Notes: generated by a model from the letters alone, not told the origin. Shown: positions 40,528 through 52,600, counted from the first letter of the stretch. The stretch: 64,000 nt of DNA from Spirodela intermedia (GCA_902729315.2 LR746274.1:9081940-9145939), one strand, 5' to 3'. Translations and numbers: made by a program.

Positions 40528-40755
40528 ATGACAACGGCGACCACCGGCGGCGCCCTGGTGGGGCTGCTGCTCTTCCTCGCCATCGCCATCGCCACCGTCA
40601 CCGCCGCGAGCGGCGAGAGCTCGATGGCCTGCCCCCGGTGGAGCCCGTGCTTCCGGAAGGAGCTCCGGTGCCCTGCGGAGTGCCCCCACCGCCGCCCCGC
40701 CAACCCACGGTCTATGGAGATCTATGGAGAAACACGGTCTCCTAGAGGTAGATGA
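40528..40755 (+). pseudogene. truncated and chimeric root-cap gene copy
   Basis: The first 59 codons reproduce exon 1 of the root-cap gene (signal peptide MTTATTGGALVGLLLFLAIA and following, up to CPHRRPANP). At 40706 the sequence switches to segment S', adding a short unrelated tail (SMEIYGETRSPRGR) before a stop at 40755. The rest of exon 1 and all of exon 2 are absent. The duplicated core promoter is still in place, so a 75-aa secreted-type peptide could be made, but nothing shows that it is. Confidence 0.85.
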
Positions 40756-42329
40756 CAAAAATATCATGTCCACCCGAGAGAACCGCTGCTCCCGGGATCT
40801 CATCCGACACAGACCGTACGATCGCATGAAGTAGGAACAATTTCAACAAACCTACGATCTCGGCCCACATCTCACAAACACAATACCGCTGAACTGGATC
40901 GACGAACTGGACGATTTTTGTGCGTTGAAAAGGTTTTTCGATTAAAGGTAAACAAATTGACGAACACAGGTGTATTAAACAATGGCTTTACCAAAGAAGA
41001 GGTGAATAACCTCAGATTGGTCTGCTGTCGTCATACGCGATGCTGTTTCCCCGAGGAGGTTCTCCCTGAAACAGGGTCTCGGATTCGCAGCTGCTCCGAT
41101 TTGCAGACAAATCATCACAGGCTCGACTTCCACATCCATCTATTTGACTTTCACAGCAATGATTAGCAACTTACGAAACATGAAATCTCGTGTTGTTATT
41201 TAACTCCTATCCCGTGGGATAATCAAAGATGAAGCTGATGACAACACACACTGTATGAGTTTATCAGCCTTCGTGCAAACCATCTGATAATCGCACAAGG
41301 ATAGTTAAAACTCAAATCATCGTTCTACAGGAATCTATCGGGGATGCTATGTCAAGATCAGTGGGATTTTCTAGGCTCGAGGGATTAAGGTTAAATCGTT
41401 GATATATTAACGACTGAAGATGAATGGTGCAAATCATTGGATGCCTCAGATAAGTCAATTAACGACATGAGAATACTGTTTCCCCAAGGAGGTTCTCCCT
41501 GTAAACAGGGTCTTGGTTCCGCAGCACTTCCGCTTTGCAGACAAATCATCATAGACCGATGATGATAATAATTCCGCACTCCTCGTATTCCTGTCGATCT
41601 CCGGCGAAGACGATGAATAATCGATGACGGACAGTAAAATATCCTGAAAAAATCATGGCGGGAGGAGATTGGCGATAAATAGGTATCTACGGTCGAGGTC
41701 ATTGGACGCAAGGTGATTCTAGATCTATAGAGAAGAAGCGAAAACGAATTTGGGCGAGTGGTGTGATTGGAAGGTGGAAGGAGGATCGGAAGCGATGTGA
41801 CCGCCGCTTTTGACACAGAGAAGCCATAGCCCCGAAGAATCGGGACCGATCAGCCCTGCAACACGGGGCGGCCAGGCGTGGCTGTAGCGCAGGCATTGGG
41901 GCCAAGCATCCTCACCAGATGACGTCGGAGCAGCCCGGGGTTGGCACCGCGCAGACACCATCTCAATGAACAACAAGAAAAAACAAGGACACGACCAAGG
42001 TAGCAAACCCCCCTAAGACGGCAGCATTTCCAGCATTCTAGCGCCGTTCTAGGGACTGCGGCATTACAGCAAACCCAAACCCTAACACGATCGCCCGAGG
42101 AAGACAATGCGCAGCCACCGAGAGGGTATGTATATATAGCCGTTTCTGTGAAGCAACAACGCCGCCCTCTAGATCAAAGACCCGACGGTGAGGATTTAAT
42201 TTCCCAGCACCGTCTGATCAATGGGTCAGTACTAGGTCTCACTGAGGATTGATTGACTCTCGGTGGAGTTACCTCCCTAATTGAAGTCTCCCGTAGATAT
42301 ATATATCTGCATAATTGACAGAGGGAGGA
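40706..42329 (-). repeat. right arm (S') of the nested inverted repeat
   Basis: Reverse complement of 31794-33469. It begins with LAZ1 upstream sequence fused to root-cap exon 1 and continues into the segment shared only with S, ending at 42329 about 490 bp before the MRE11 start codon. A deletion of about 69 bp near 40813 has short CAGA microhomology at its edges. Confidence 0.85.
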
Positions 42330-42815
42330 AGTTCCCGCCAGTTGTAGGTGGGAGTTCCTCCCAGCCATTGGCAGGAGGAGGCGACGGGAGGAGCTGGATG
42401 AACAGTGGAAGTGGAGTAAGGTATCGATCAACTTCGCTGCTCCCTCTCTGATCATACCGTGCGCTCTTGGCGTGTATTTTCTTGGAATTGTTTCCTTTTT
42501 CGGGATCCACGGTGCAGTATCTTTCCAGGGTTTGAGGATGTTCTGGTTTTGGTTCGGCCCTTGAGAAGCCGTGCTCCGTCTTTCTTCCCGTAATTCTGAT
42601 GATCATTTTATTTAGGGTTTGCAGTAGTGTCTGACCTGCTTTCCTGCTTACCCGAGGGGCTTATATGAGCTTTAACACCCTGAGGATTCTCCATCTCTCT
42701 CTCTCTCTCCCGCTGTGGAGGGGAAATGACCGATTTCATTTTTGTTATCTTTAAAATTTCTGACACCACTGCAAAATGTGTATGCAGGGCATAGACAAAT
42801 ACGCAAGGTCTGGAC
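42330..42815 (+). promoter_or_regulatory. MRE11 upstream region and leader
   Basis: Single-copy DNA between the end of S' and the MRE11 start codon. TTCCCGCC at 42332 resembles an E2F-binding core, plausible for a DNA-repair gene. A CT tract lies at about 42692-42710. The acceptor-like tatgcag before 42788 suggests a spliced 5' leader. Confidence 0.5.
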
Positions 42816-45800
42816 ATGGGAGAGCCAGTGAGGTATGGCCTATCTATTCAGGACCTCACTGGAAATAGTTGAATTGGCGTTCATTCTCATGTATTCATGT
42901 AATGATTTACATACTTAGCCGTTTGTTCTTGTTGTCATTCGATTATGTCTCTTCGATGCTAATGCTCTGTTTATCAAACGACGTCATGATATTGAGCCCC
43001 TTTGTCATAACTTTTTAAACAGAGATTTCTTTTTACAACTTCGCTTGCTTCTGTTCTAAGACGAAGATATAACATACAGGGAGGATCTAGGGGACACACT
43101 TCGGGTGCTCGTTGCAACGGACTGCCACCTTGGTTACATGGAGAAAGATGAAGTACGCCGATTTGATTCATTTCAGGCATTCGAGGAGATCTGCTCTATT
43201 GCTGAACAGAGGGAGGTAAATGGTCTCCAATATTTTAGCCTAGATCACATCTTTTTCCTTGCCTGAAAAGTCATAGGAGTGCCTTATCTTGTTTTTCAGG
43301 GCAAATGGCACTATGTTTAGGTTGTCAAATTTAGCGTTCCCCTCTATCGCACAGCTTAGTATTTTCAACTCCGAATATTTTTAATGTAAACCGGTGGACC
43401 AAACACCTTTACCTTCAACTTTTATGCTCTAAGCTCATATTTTTCGTTATTTATTTATTTTCGATTTGTTCTGTGCCATCGTTTTCGTGTCAGATTATAA
43501 AGCCACTTATGGATCATTTTCTGGTCTTCAGGTGGACTTGATACTTCTTGGCGGTGATCTCTTTCATGAGAATAAGCCTTCACGTTCCACTCTAGTAAAA
43601 GCTATCGAGATTCTCCGACGCTATTGCCTCAATGATCGACCTGTGCAGTTCCAAGTTGTCAGCGATCAGACTGTGAACTTCTTGAATATGTAATGTATTG
43701 TCATGCACCTAACTGTTTGTTCGCTAGATCTGTTCAACAAGAAGTTTAGAGAATTGTTATTGCTAGCCATTTCAGCCGCAAATGACATTGTTAAGCTCTA
43801 TGTCTACTTCATGCAGAAGAGCTTTGAAGTTTGAAGCTTTGAATTAGATTTTTTTTACGATTTCGGCTCCTAGTTCTCCTTGTCTGTGAGGGGCATCACA
43901 GACAAGGAGAACCTGTTTGTTCGCATGTTTTATGGTTGGCTTCGATTCAGGCGATAATATATCTTGGTTGTTATTCTCACGGGTTAGGGAATTGGTGAAT
44001 GACATCATTGATCCTCATTAGCTGAAACCTGCTGGAAAATAACAACGGATCCATTTTTTGGTTCATTGCACAGTATCTGTTGCACCACGTGAAACATCAT
44101 TTCCTTGATATTATTAAAATAGATGATAAACCAGCTTTGGAGAATATGATTGATTCCACTATCAATCATATTCCTTGCTTAGTGATTTATAGATTCTACT
44201 ATTCCTTGCTTCCTGTGATCAATTAGCATGAATTTTATGATCTATTTTGTTTCCTATTCTGACGAGTCCTTTGGTCTCTTGTTTCTATCTGTTGCAGATT
44301 CGGTCATGTGAACTATGAAGATCCTCACTTCAACGTTGGTTTGCCAGTGTTCAGTATTCATGGCAATCATGATGATCCTGCAGGGGTGGTATGATATTAA
44401 TTGAATCCCCTTTTGTTTAAGAAGTATCGAATATATCACTTTTTGATTTAAAGATCGAATAGGACCAGAGAATGTTTAGGTGAGTTATTGTTCGCTCAAG
44501 TACTACACAGTCTGAACGAATATAGATATGGACGAAGATTTCTTATAGCCAACCATTAGAAATATTAGTCAGTACTTAACGGAGTTTAGTTATGAAAATT
44601 CTTCTCTCATCTCAAAGAATAACCCCATCTAATTGATGCAGCATAGTGAATTTATAGATTTGTGCACATTGGGAAAGTCTACTTCTAATATTGTTCCTGG
44701 TTTATTTAGTTCTATTTTAATCTTTTGAGACGAAAGTGAAGACTAGTATCCCCCTTCGAATATTTTGTACTATATATCTATTTCATTAACTCTGTCAACA
44801 CTTTCCTGGTTACAGGATAACCTTTCTGCAATGGATATCCTTTCTGCATGCAATCTTGTGAACTATTTTGGTAAAACAGTCCTTGGAGGGTCTGGTGTTG
44901 GTCAAATCTCTCTCCATCCAATACTAATTAGAAAGGTCGGTCCATTTGTTGTGTTTGTTAAGTAATAGATGTCTTCGCTACTTATCTTTTCTAACGTCCA
45001 ATCTTCCAATCCAGGAGACTACTTTAGTGGCTTTGTACGGCCTCGGTAACATCAGAGATGAGCGTCTGAACAGAATGTTTCAGGTATATTATTTGTCTAA
45101 CTCTTGGAACGCATCTTAGGGGGCATTCTGATCCATTAAGGTGGAGCTTCAATGGTTATTTTTTCAGACACCCCATGCGGTGCAGTGGATACGTCCAGAA
45201 GCCCAGGAAGGATGTAGGGTGTCAGACTGGTTCAATATGTTGGTGCTCCATCAAAACAGGTTACTTTTTACCTTACAAACTTGTATAAATTATTGATAAG
45301 TATGGCTCAAGTCTGTTGCCCTTTGTCAGTCACATTGCTATTATGTGATAGATATGAAAACTGTTTCATCTAGGTGACACTTTATGGATAAATATGCTTT
45401 GCAGAATAAAGACAAATCCCAAGAACGCAATAAATGAACACTTTTTACCTCGATTCCTGGACTTTATTGTGTGGGGACATGAACACGAATGCCTTGTTGA
45501 GCCAAAGGTATCATTTGATGCCTTTTTTTGCTGTGAGAATTAATTTCTTTGCTGTATTTTGCTCAGATAATTTATGTTTTTTTTCAGGAAGTTCCAGGCA
45601 TGGGATTTCATATAAGTCAACCCGGCTCCTCTGTTGCAACTTCATTAATTGACGGGGAAGCAAAGCCTAAGCACATACTTCTCTTAGAGATCAAGGTTGT
45701 TTATAGCAATCTCTTTCCCAAGTTGAACACTGTTTTTACATGCATGACCATTTTATGTTAAACTGTTTGTTGGCTTTCTATGCGCAGGGCACCCAGTATA

Positions 45801-48769
45801 GGTCTTCCAAAATACCACTGAAGTCAGTGAGGCCTTTCGAATATGCTGAGGTAAGAAGGTACCGTCCTTAAGCTAAGCATCTGTGTTATTCCTAATTCTA
45901 TGAAGTTCTTGCCCTGTAGGTCGTGCTTAAGGACATTCCGGAAATTGATCCCAATGATCAGGCATCAGTTCTTGAATATTTAGATACATTTGTAAGCCAT
46001 GCTTTTGGTCTTGTAGAAGAATCGCAAACATGACGATGTAGCTTGTTTTTCACATGACGTGTTGAACATATATTGATAATGTTTGATTGTTTCAGGTTGG
46101 TAATATGATTGAAGAAAGCAGCAGAAAAGCAGACAATAGGTCTGAGCTCAAGCTTCCACTAGTTCGAGTCAAGGTAAATTTTGGAATCCCTGCCTCATCT
46201 AACCGTTGACATTGACACATGTTTCAGCATGCTTAATTCCCAAAATGTTGGCATGAATTCACTGGTATAAATTGATTTTGTAGTTTAGTGTAGAGCGAGT
46301 TCCATATAATCTTTTTGATATGAGAAATGAATAAATTGTTAAGGACCCGTGTTTTAGCATGGAACAAGTGGTTTTGATGAAGTTTTAAAGTGAATTGCTA
46401 ACATGTTTACTATAAATATCTCTTCAGAAATGATTAATCTAGCACGGATACAAATTTATCTAAATTATACACATGATATTTTCTGAGAATGAAGCATCTT
46501 TTTTTTTTTTTTTTTCACATGACAAAAGATATGTGGTTCATTTTGTTTGTCAGGTCGACTACTCTGGGTTCATGACAATAAACCCTCAAAGATTTGGACA
46601 GAAGTATGTGGGAAAGGTGTTCCCTTTTCCGATCACCCATGTTTAGAAGGGTTATCTGTCGTCTCTATAATATCTAAAGTGTTTCGTTTATGTGAATTAT
46701 CTAGGTTGCTAATCCACAAGACATTCTAATTTTCTCAAAGGCTGCAAAGAAACGTCAACCTGGAGGTAACCTAGACCACATTCTGATATTCATGCAGTCG
46801 CATTTTATTCATAACCCACTAATATTTTAGTTGCTTAGTTGATGAACATGCGATCTCTTACATCTATAGCTACGTTAAGATATCTTCCTGTTCGCTTTCA
46901 GAGAAAACTGATGATTCAGAGAAGCTTCGTCCAGAAGAACTAAACCAGCAAAATATAGAAGCTCTGCTAGCTGAAAGCAATTTGGTAGATCGATCTCCTT
47001 GAAACATTCTCATCTTTGTTCTAGCTCCAATTGGGCATATCGTTTCTCCCTCTGTCTCCATGTACCCATCTGCTGTACTCCATTTTCCATCATTAGGAAC
47101 CATTTTCCACTCTCAGAAAATGAGGGAAAAGAAAGTAGAATGCTTCATATGTTGAGAAATAATCAAACATGTAGATACATTTATGTACCCATATGGATGG
47201 ATGTCATGTTCCTGCATCGCCTTCAATGTACATGCGGTTTGCTGAAAATTGTCGGGCCAATCTTTTTGCAGAAAATGGAGATCCTCCCAGTGAACGATTT
47301 GGACATTGCATTACATGATTTTGTCAATAAGGACGACAAGATGGCTTTCTATTCATGTTTGCAGCACACCCTTGAAGACACACGCGTAGGACGCCCACCC
47401 ATTTGATTATTATTCTGGTTTGAATCACTCTTATAAATGTTTTTTTTTTTTTTGTTGGGGTAGAATAAATTGAGCCTTGAACCAGAGGCGTCGAAGATCG
47501 AAGAAGGCGATCTGATCCTCAAGGTGGAGCAGTGCATGCAGGCATGTGGATCACGTCTCCCCACTGGCTGTGTGCATCTCAGACATACCCCCATGGTGAC
47601 CATGCAATCGAATGTTTTCTTGTTTCAGGAACGTGTGAAGGAGCGATCTCTGCTCGTGAAGGAAACGCCATGGAGCATCATCTCTAAACCGCAAGCTCCA
47701 CAGGTCTCTCTCTCTCGATTCAGCCATGTCTCCCTGCTTTCATGTTGAGATCTTCATCTGGGTTTGACATCTGTTCCATCTCATCTGCAGGATAGCAGAG
47801 CTGGCAGGGGCGAGATTGGAAGCTCGAGTGGCTTCAGCGACGAAGAGGGCACAAGGCAGCAGGCGGCGCCCTTCAGCTCGAGACCTGCTCCCCGGGGGAG
47901 GAAGGCTTCTTCGAGGGCAGCAGCAGCTGATGCTACAGTTCCCAAGAGAGGTAGCAGGGGGAGAGGATCTTCCGCCCTGAAGCAGATGACTCTCGATGCA
48001 TCCATGGGAACTCGCCATTCTGACAGGTCCACCAAGGGCGTTGACATTTTCAGGCCCCTCTGTTTGTGGTCAACTCTTGAATGTTTTTGTTTTTTTTTTT
48101 GGTCCTGTTCTCACAGATCCGCATCGGCCTCCGCATCTGCAACACTTCAAAGCCTGGCCTCCGAGTCTGGTCACTCTCACTCTCTCTCGAGTGACGAATC
48201 AGAGGACTACGGCGTGGGTGAAGAGCTAGACAGCTCGGTATCCGCCATTCTCTGAGCTCACTCCCATTTATTCCATCTTTTTTCCTTGTAAAAAAAATAA
48301 ATAAAATCTATTTCTCTGGTTCTATGAATGCAGGAGCCCGAGGAGAGCACCCGGAACAGGGGGCGCAAGAGGAGCACCCCAGCGGGGAGGAGGAGGGGGA
48401 AGGGGAGGGAGAAGGGGAAGGGATTCCCCTCGCCATCGAAGCGGGGGAGGAGGGCTGAAAGCTCTTCGATTCATAGCCTGCTCATGAGCAAGGATGAGGA
48501 CGACGACGAGGACGACACTCCGGGCGGACAGAAGAAGACTGCCCAACTCCCGGTATTCTCTTTCTTCTCCTCGCCTTGCTCCAAGATTTCTGAAAATAGA
48601 GTCTATTTATTTATTATTATGATTGATATTGTTTGTTCTTCGATTATCCGTTCATTACTATTTCCGGAATAAATTTCTGTCATGGCTTCCACTCGTATCC
48701 GCCGAGGAACTCATTTCTGAAGGTTTCTCTCAGGCAACGCGCAACTACGGAGCTCTTCGGAGGAGATGA
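42816..48769 (+). CDS. MRE11: MRE11 double-strand-break repair nuclease
   Basis: Twenty-two exons close in frame to 730 aa, the expected size: 42816-42832, 43080-43215, 43532-43689, 44298-44388, 44816-44935, 45015-45083, 45168-45259, 45405-45507, 45588-45695, 45788-45850, 45920-45991, 46096-46173, 46554-46616, 46705-46765, 46902-46984, 47272-47385, 47464-47541, 47629-47703, 47791-48026, 48117-48237, 48334-48552 and 48734-48769. MRE11 forms the MRN complex with RAD50 and NBS1 and has manganese-dependent exo- and endonuclease activity that opens hairpins and starts end resection. All phosphoesterase motifs are present: [29 protein letters not shown] and WGHEHEC. The capping domain ends near NKLSLEPE, and the C terminus is a Ser/Arg/Gly-rich, acidic DNA-binding-type tail. 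Intron 17 uses a GC donor (CAG|GCATGT, 47542). Exon 1 is only 17 bp and is the least certain part. Confidence 0.96.
43790..43912. repeat. MITE-like relic and perfect hairpin in MRE11 intron 3
   Basis: About 43793-43843 is the reverse complement of a repeat at 30254-30302. Just downstream, gttctccttgtctgtga (43873-43889) and its exact reverse complement (43896-43912) form a 17-bp stem with a 6-nt loop. Confidence 0.75.
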
Positions 48770-48813
48770 CGGAGTTCCCCCCCTCCCTCTCTACTTTCCG
48801 TTTTTCTAGAGCG

Positions 48814-48848
<35 letters not shown>

Positions 48849-49094
48849 CTCTTAGAGATCCCTCCCTATGGAATTCCATCAGCACTGGTGATTATGTGCG
48901 AAGCCGACATTTACTAACTTGAGGCGATCAAGAAGAAATGAAATGATATATATGGAAGGTTTCATCGAGCGGAAGATGCTTTATTTATTTATATATATTA
49001 TGTGCGCACATATATTTATTTACTTATTTATTTAAAGTGAGCTTTTACTCCAGTTTTTTTCTTATGGGCGTGCAGCTGGTCCGATCTCTGCAAC
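48770..49094. other. convergent region between MRE11 and root-cap genes
   Basis: It holds both 3' ends, a (GA)n tract at about 48819-48844 and AT-rich tata/attta stretches around 48980-49035. No gene. Confidence 0.6.
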
Positions 49095-50220
49095 TCACTC
49101 GGCTTCCGCCGCCGCCGCCGTCTTCTCCGGTGAGAAGACGCATAGCTTGCAGCGAGGGGAGAGGAGCTCGGCGACGCCGTACTCCTCCTCGCCGCCGAGT
49201 ACCGCCATCTCCACCCCTCTCTTCGCCGGATTCACAAACCCCTCCCTGTAGGTCCTCCCCAGCACCCCCTCCATCTCCGGCGACGGGCGGAGCCACCTGA
49301 ACTGCACCTCCAGATGGGCAAAGCAATCGCCGGCGGGGATGCCGTAGCGGTGGATCCGATCGTCCTCCGCCGTCACCGGCACCACCCCCACCGCCGCCTC
49401 CGCTGCACCCTCCAGATTCACCACCACCCCGTTGACCCTCCCCGTCCTCTCCACGGTCAGCGCGCCGCCGGGGGAGGTCCACGAGGCCCCGTGCCCCTCG
49501 GGAAGCTCCACCGCCGCGCCGTCGTAGCTCAGCCGGATATGGTCGGCGGCGCCGCTGTCCCACACCGCCACTCCGGTGGCCTCGACGACGAAGCTGTGCG
49601 ACCTGAAGAGGAACCCGAGGGCCTGGATCCACGTGGCGTCACGAGTCCTCCCCGCCGGGCGGAGCCCGATGAAGCGGGCGTTGACCTGGAAGCTACGGTC
49701 AGAGAGCAGCGCGTAGTGGCCGTCCTTCTTGCCGTGGAAGTAGAACACCACGCCGTCGCCGCCGATGAATCGCGGGTCGTAGCAACCCGAGCCTTTGTTG
49801 TTGCAGTCGGGCCCGCCGCCTGCAATAAACAGGACGTGAGATCAAGACCGAGGAAGAAGATGACGCCCTTTTTTCTTAGATTATTATATAGGCAGCTTTC
49901 CTTTTTTGGGCAATTTTTTTCTCCCATGTTCTTGGAAAAAAGATCGATCAAGATCGTTTTTTCTTTTTTGCAGTTTACTTACCCCTGCAGGAGGCCTCGC
50001 ATTTGGGGGAGTAGCAGTCGAGGAAGCAGAGCTTGGCCCGGGGGTTGGCGGGGCGGCGGTGGGGGCACTCCGCAGGGCACCGGAGCTCCTTCCGGAAGCA
50101 CGGGCTCCACCGGGGGCAGGCCATCGAGCTCTCGCCGCTCGCGGCGGTGACGGTGGCGATGGCGATGGCGAGGAAGAGCAGCAGCCCCACCAGGGCGCCG
50201 CCGGTGGTCGCCGTTGTCAT
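49095..50220 (-). CDS. root-cap family (LEA-related) secreted protein
   Basis: Two exons, 50220-49983 and 49819-49095, join in phase 1 to 320 aa. A signal peptide (MTTATTGGALVGLLLFLAIA, about residues 1-28) is followed by a Cys-rich segment (CPRWSPCFRKELRCPAECPH, CFLDCYSPKCEASC) and then the Root_cap domain: DPRFIGGDGVVFYFHGKKDG, HYALLSDRSFQVNARFIG, RTRDATWIQALGF and FRSHSFVVEATGVAVWD. The C terminus has RCKLCVFS. Proteins of this family are secreted by root cap or other surface tissues; the molecular role is not established. The upstream region (50221-50806) has a TATA-like element at about 50323-50332. The gene is convergent with MRE11, and its first 179 coding bases were copied into arm A. 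Confidence 0.92.
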
Positions 50221-50584
50221 CTCTCTTCAACCTCGCCGGCGACGGAGAAGAAGACGGACTGGGCAGGAGAGAGAAGGGGGAGCTCAGCCGGTGAGGGCTC
50301 CTCTCTCCCTTCTCCTTCCTCGGAATATATAGGAGCCCTCCTGCGTCCTGGAGAATCTGGCGGCTCTTCTTCCATAGCGAAGAAGACTGAAGGCGGTCAA
50401 ATGTGAAAGAGGCGGCGGAGGAGGGAGAAGGCAGGCAGGAGCGGCGGGGAGCTTCTGACCCCATTTGGGTTCCGGTCAGCATCTCTCTCCTTTTCTGGTT
50501 CTGTGTACTTCATCATCACGAAGATTTTGGAGGTATCAGGCGAGCGGGCGCAAGTCTGATCGACTGAAATAAACCAGTCTCTCC

Positions 50585-50636
<52 letters not shown>

Positions 50637-51107
50637 ACTCTTCCTTATCTCCAGCATTCTACCGAACAAGTGAGGGGTGGGGTAGGAGTTGGGCAGGTGG
50701 TAGGCAGCCTGAATCCTTCCCCCACGAGTGTTCTTCGAAGTCGTCCTGAGATGACAGGAGAGTGGTTTAACCAAGATGGATGATCTCTTCAGCAGATCCA
50801 AGACTTATTGTTTGCACTTTGCTTCTCGTTACCGTTGACCTGGAGACCACCGGAATCTTACATTAATGGGATGCTATCTAGAGTCTGAACCCGACCCTAG
50901 AGAGAGAAAGATGAAACTCGTAAAAGCCAGGCTCAGCTCAGTAGATGACAGTCAACTATAGTCCATTTGTCAGACGCCATCCTAAGTCAACGGACGGCAG
51001 TCTAAGATCACATGAAAGGAGACGAGCAGAAGGTGCATACAAATTCAATTACTCAAAGTCTTGGTTGACTTCTTACTCGTACTTGTTCGGCAGAATACTG
51101 GAGATAA

Positions 51108-51152
<45 letters not shown>

Positions 51153-51363
51153 GTTATAAGGTGGCCTGGTAAAATTTTAATGGCAGTCTCACGGAAGTCT
51201 CCTAAAACAGGAAGGTGACTGAAAGGATAGAAAAAAATAAGCCGTGATTTCTTCACAGAGAGGAAAACCTAGGGAGGGAAATTCAGAGGGCAAAGCATCA
51301 AAACCCCAGGTTCAAAACTCCAATCTAGAGAGAGAAAAGGGGGGGGGGGAGTCTCAATCAAGA
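50221..51363. other. root-cap promoter and region downstream of eS7
   Basis: It includes a CT tract at about 50595-50631 and a GA tract at about 51113-51150. The empty insertion site of the solo LTR is at about 50685-50690. No gene is recognised between 50807 and 51363. Confidence 0.6.
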
Positions 51364-52278
51364 TCAGGCCTCGGTGATGGGGTACTCGAACACAACGTCC
51401 TTGCCAGAGAGCTTGCGGTAGACAGCGCCGAATGTGTCGACCTTGTACTCGGTGTTGTTCTTCTCCTTGGGATCGAGGAGGATCTGGCAGAAAGATGAAC
51501 GATATTAGGAAACGGTTTGAGAGAGAAAGGGCATTCGCCATTAGCGCAACCGATCACTCATTCTGACATATATCATGGGGAATGAATGTCTCAAAAGAAT
51601 ATCATAAGAAGTCAACCCCCAGCTCGTCCCACTGCCAAGCATCATGGACTTGAATCGAAATATACAGAGAAGCAATGAAGTCAACTGAACCCATCTCGAG
51701 GTGTCTTGATGGAACTTAGAAAGCATGAGTCCATATTCTCCCAGATTATAGCTAATGCACACTGGACTGAAGAAAATAGCCCAGTATGCTTCTCACCTTG
51801 ATAATCTTCGAGCCATCGAGACGGTATCGCACACGCTTGCCCACGATCTCTGCAGGGTACACAACATCCTCGAGCACGGCATCGTGGACGGCAGTCAGTG
51901 TGCGGTTGCGGGGGCGTGTGACTGCTGACCCTTTCTTCGGTGGCCTCAAAATCCTCCGCGAGGCGATCAGGATCACATCCTACATGAGAGAAAAATGGGG
52001 ATTTTTCTTTTAGTGATCTACTTATAAAAAGTTGAAATCGAATATAATCAGGATGACCCAGATTAGTATGATCAGTAACAAGCTGAGCTTGCAGAATACC
52101 TTCCCACTGAACTTCTTCTCGAGCTCTCTCACGAGGCGCACGTGAATCTTGCGGAAGGCTTTCCTCAATCTGAAAGGAACATGAATGACGACGGCCTTCT
52201 TGCTCCCAGCAACATCAACCTGACTGCGATGAATGCAAGTGATAGCCATTAACAATTAAAATAAAAAATAAAACAATC

Positions 52279-52314
<36 letters not shown>

Positions 52315-52600
52315 TTGGCAGTACAGTGCGGAATTGATGAAAAGATCTTTCAGTTCGCTCTTCAGCTCATTGTTAGAGTTCTCCAGATCGAACAGCGCCT
52401 AGTGCAACAGGCAGACAGACAGACAGACAAACAAACAAACAAACCAGACTCCAGCTCAGTCTTGCAATGAAAAATTACAGAAAATAAACGAATAAAACGC
52501 ATATTAAAGAGAATTATTTCTAAACCTGAGCAACAACATCTTCGAACTCAGTTGGCTCCAACCCCTTATCCTTCTGGATTTTCTTCCTTGCGGTGAACAT
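51364..52600 (-). CDS. RPS7: 40S ribosomal protein eS7 (RPS7)
   Basis: Five exons, 52600-52526, 52398-52325, 52223-52100, 51979-51797 and 51483-51364, join in frame to 191 aa, the normal length. The sequence shows [60 protein letters not shown] and a C terminus [12 protein letters not shown], all typical of eukaryotic eS7 of the small subunit. The gene diverges from the small basic gene at 53711, and the interval between them has promoter features typical of ribosomal protein genes. It is absent from arm A, so it remains single-copy at this locus. Confidence 0.97.
52284..52311. repeat. (AT)n microsatellite in eS7 intron 2
   Basis: About 28 bp of alternating AT within the intron between exons 2 and 3 of the ribosomal protein gene. 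Confidence 0.9.

Larger units (their letters stand above)
33212..40706 (-). repeat. arm A: inverted duplicate of 50042-59518
   Basis: Collinear with the reverse complement of arm B: LAZ1 gene, downstream DNA, 3' exon of the small basic gene, then the root-cap gene promoter and start. It differs by absence of 50807-54264, presence of the solo LTR 38449-40082, a shorter LAZ1 intron 2 and microsatellite length changes. Elsewhere the two arms differ only at scattered bases by eye. Confidence 0.92.

Noticed and set aside
31794-42329. Interpretation as a complete Pack-MULE-type transposon with long terminal inverted repeats
   Set aside because: No target-site duplication at the outer ends, the captured block keeps the gene order of arm B, and the inner part of the repeat is just LAZ1 upstream DNA; a local rearrangement explains it better.
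49314-50150. 278-aa plus-strand frame over the root-cap gene
   Set aside because: Antisense shadow; the minus strand carries the recognised domain and matching splice sites.
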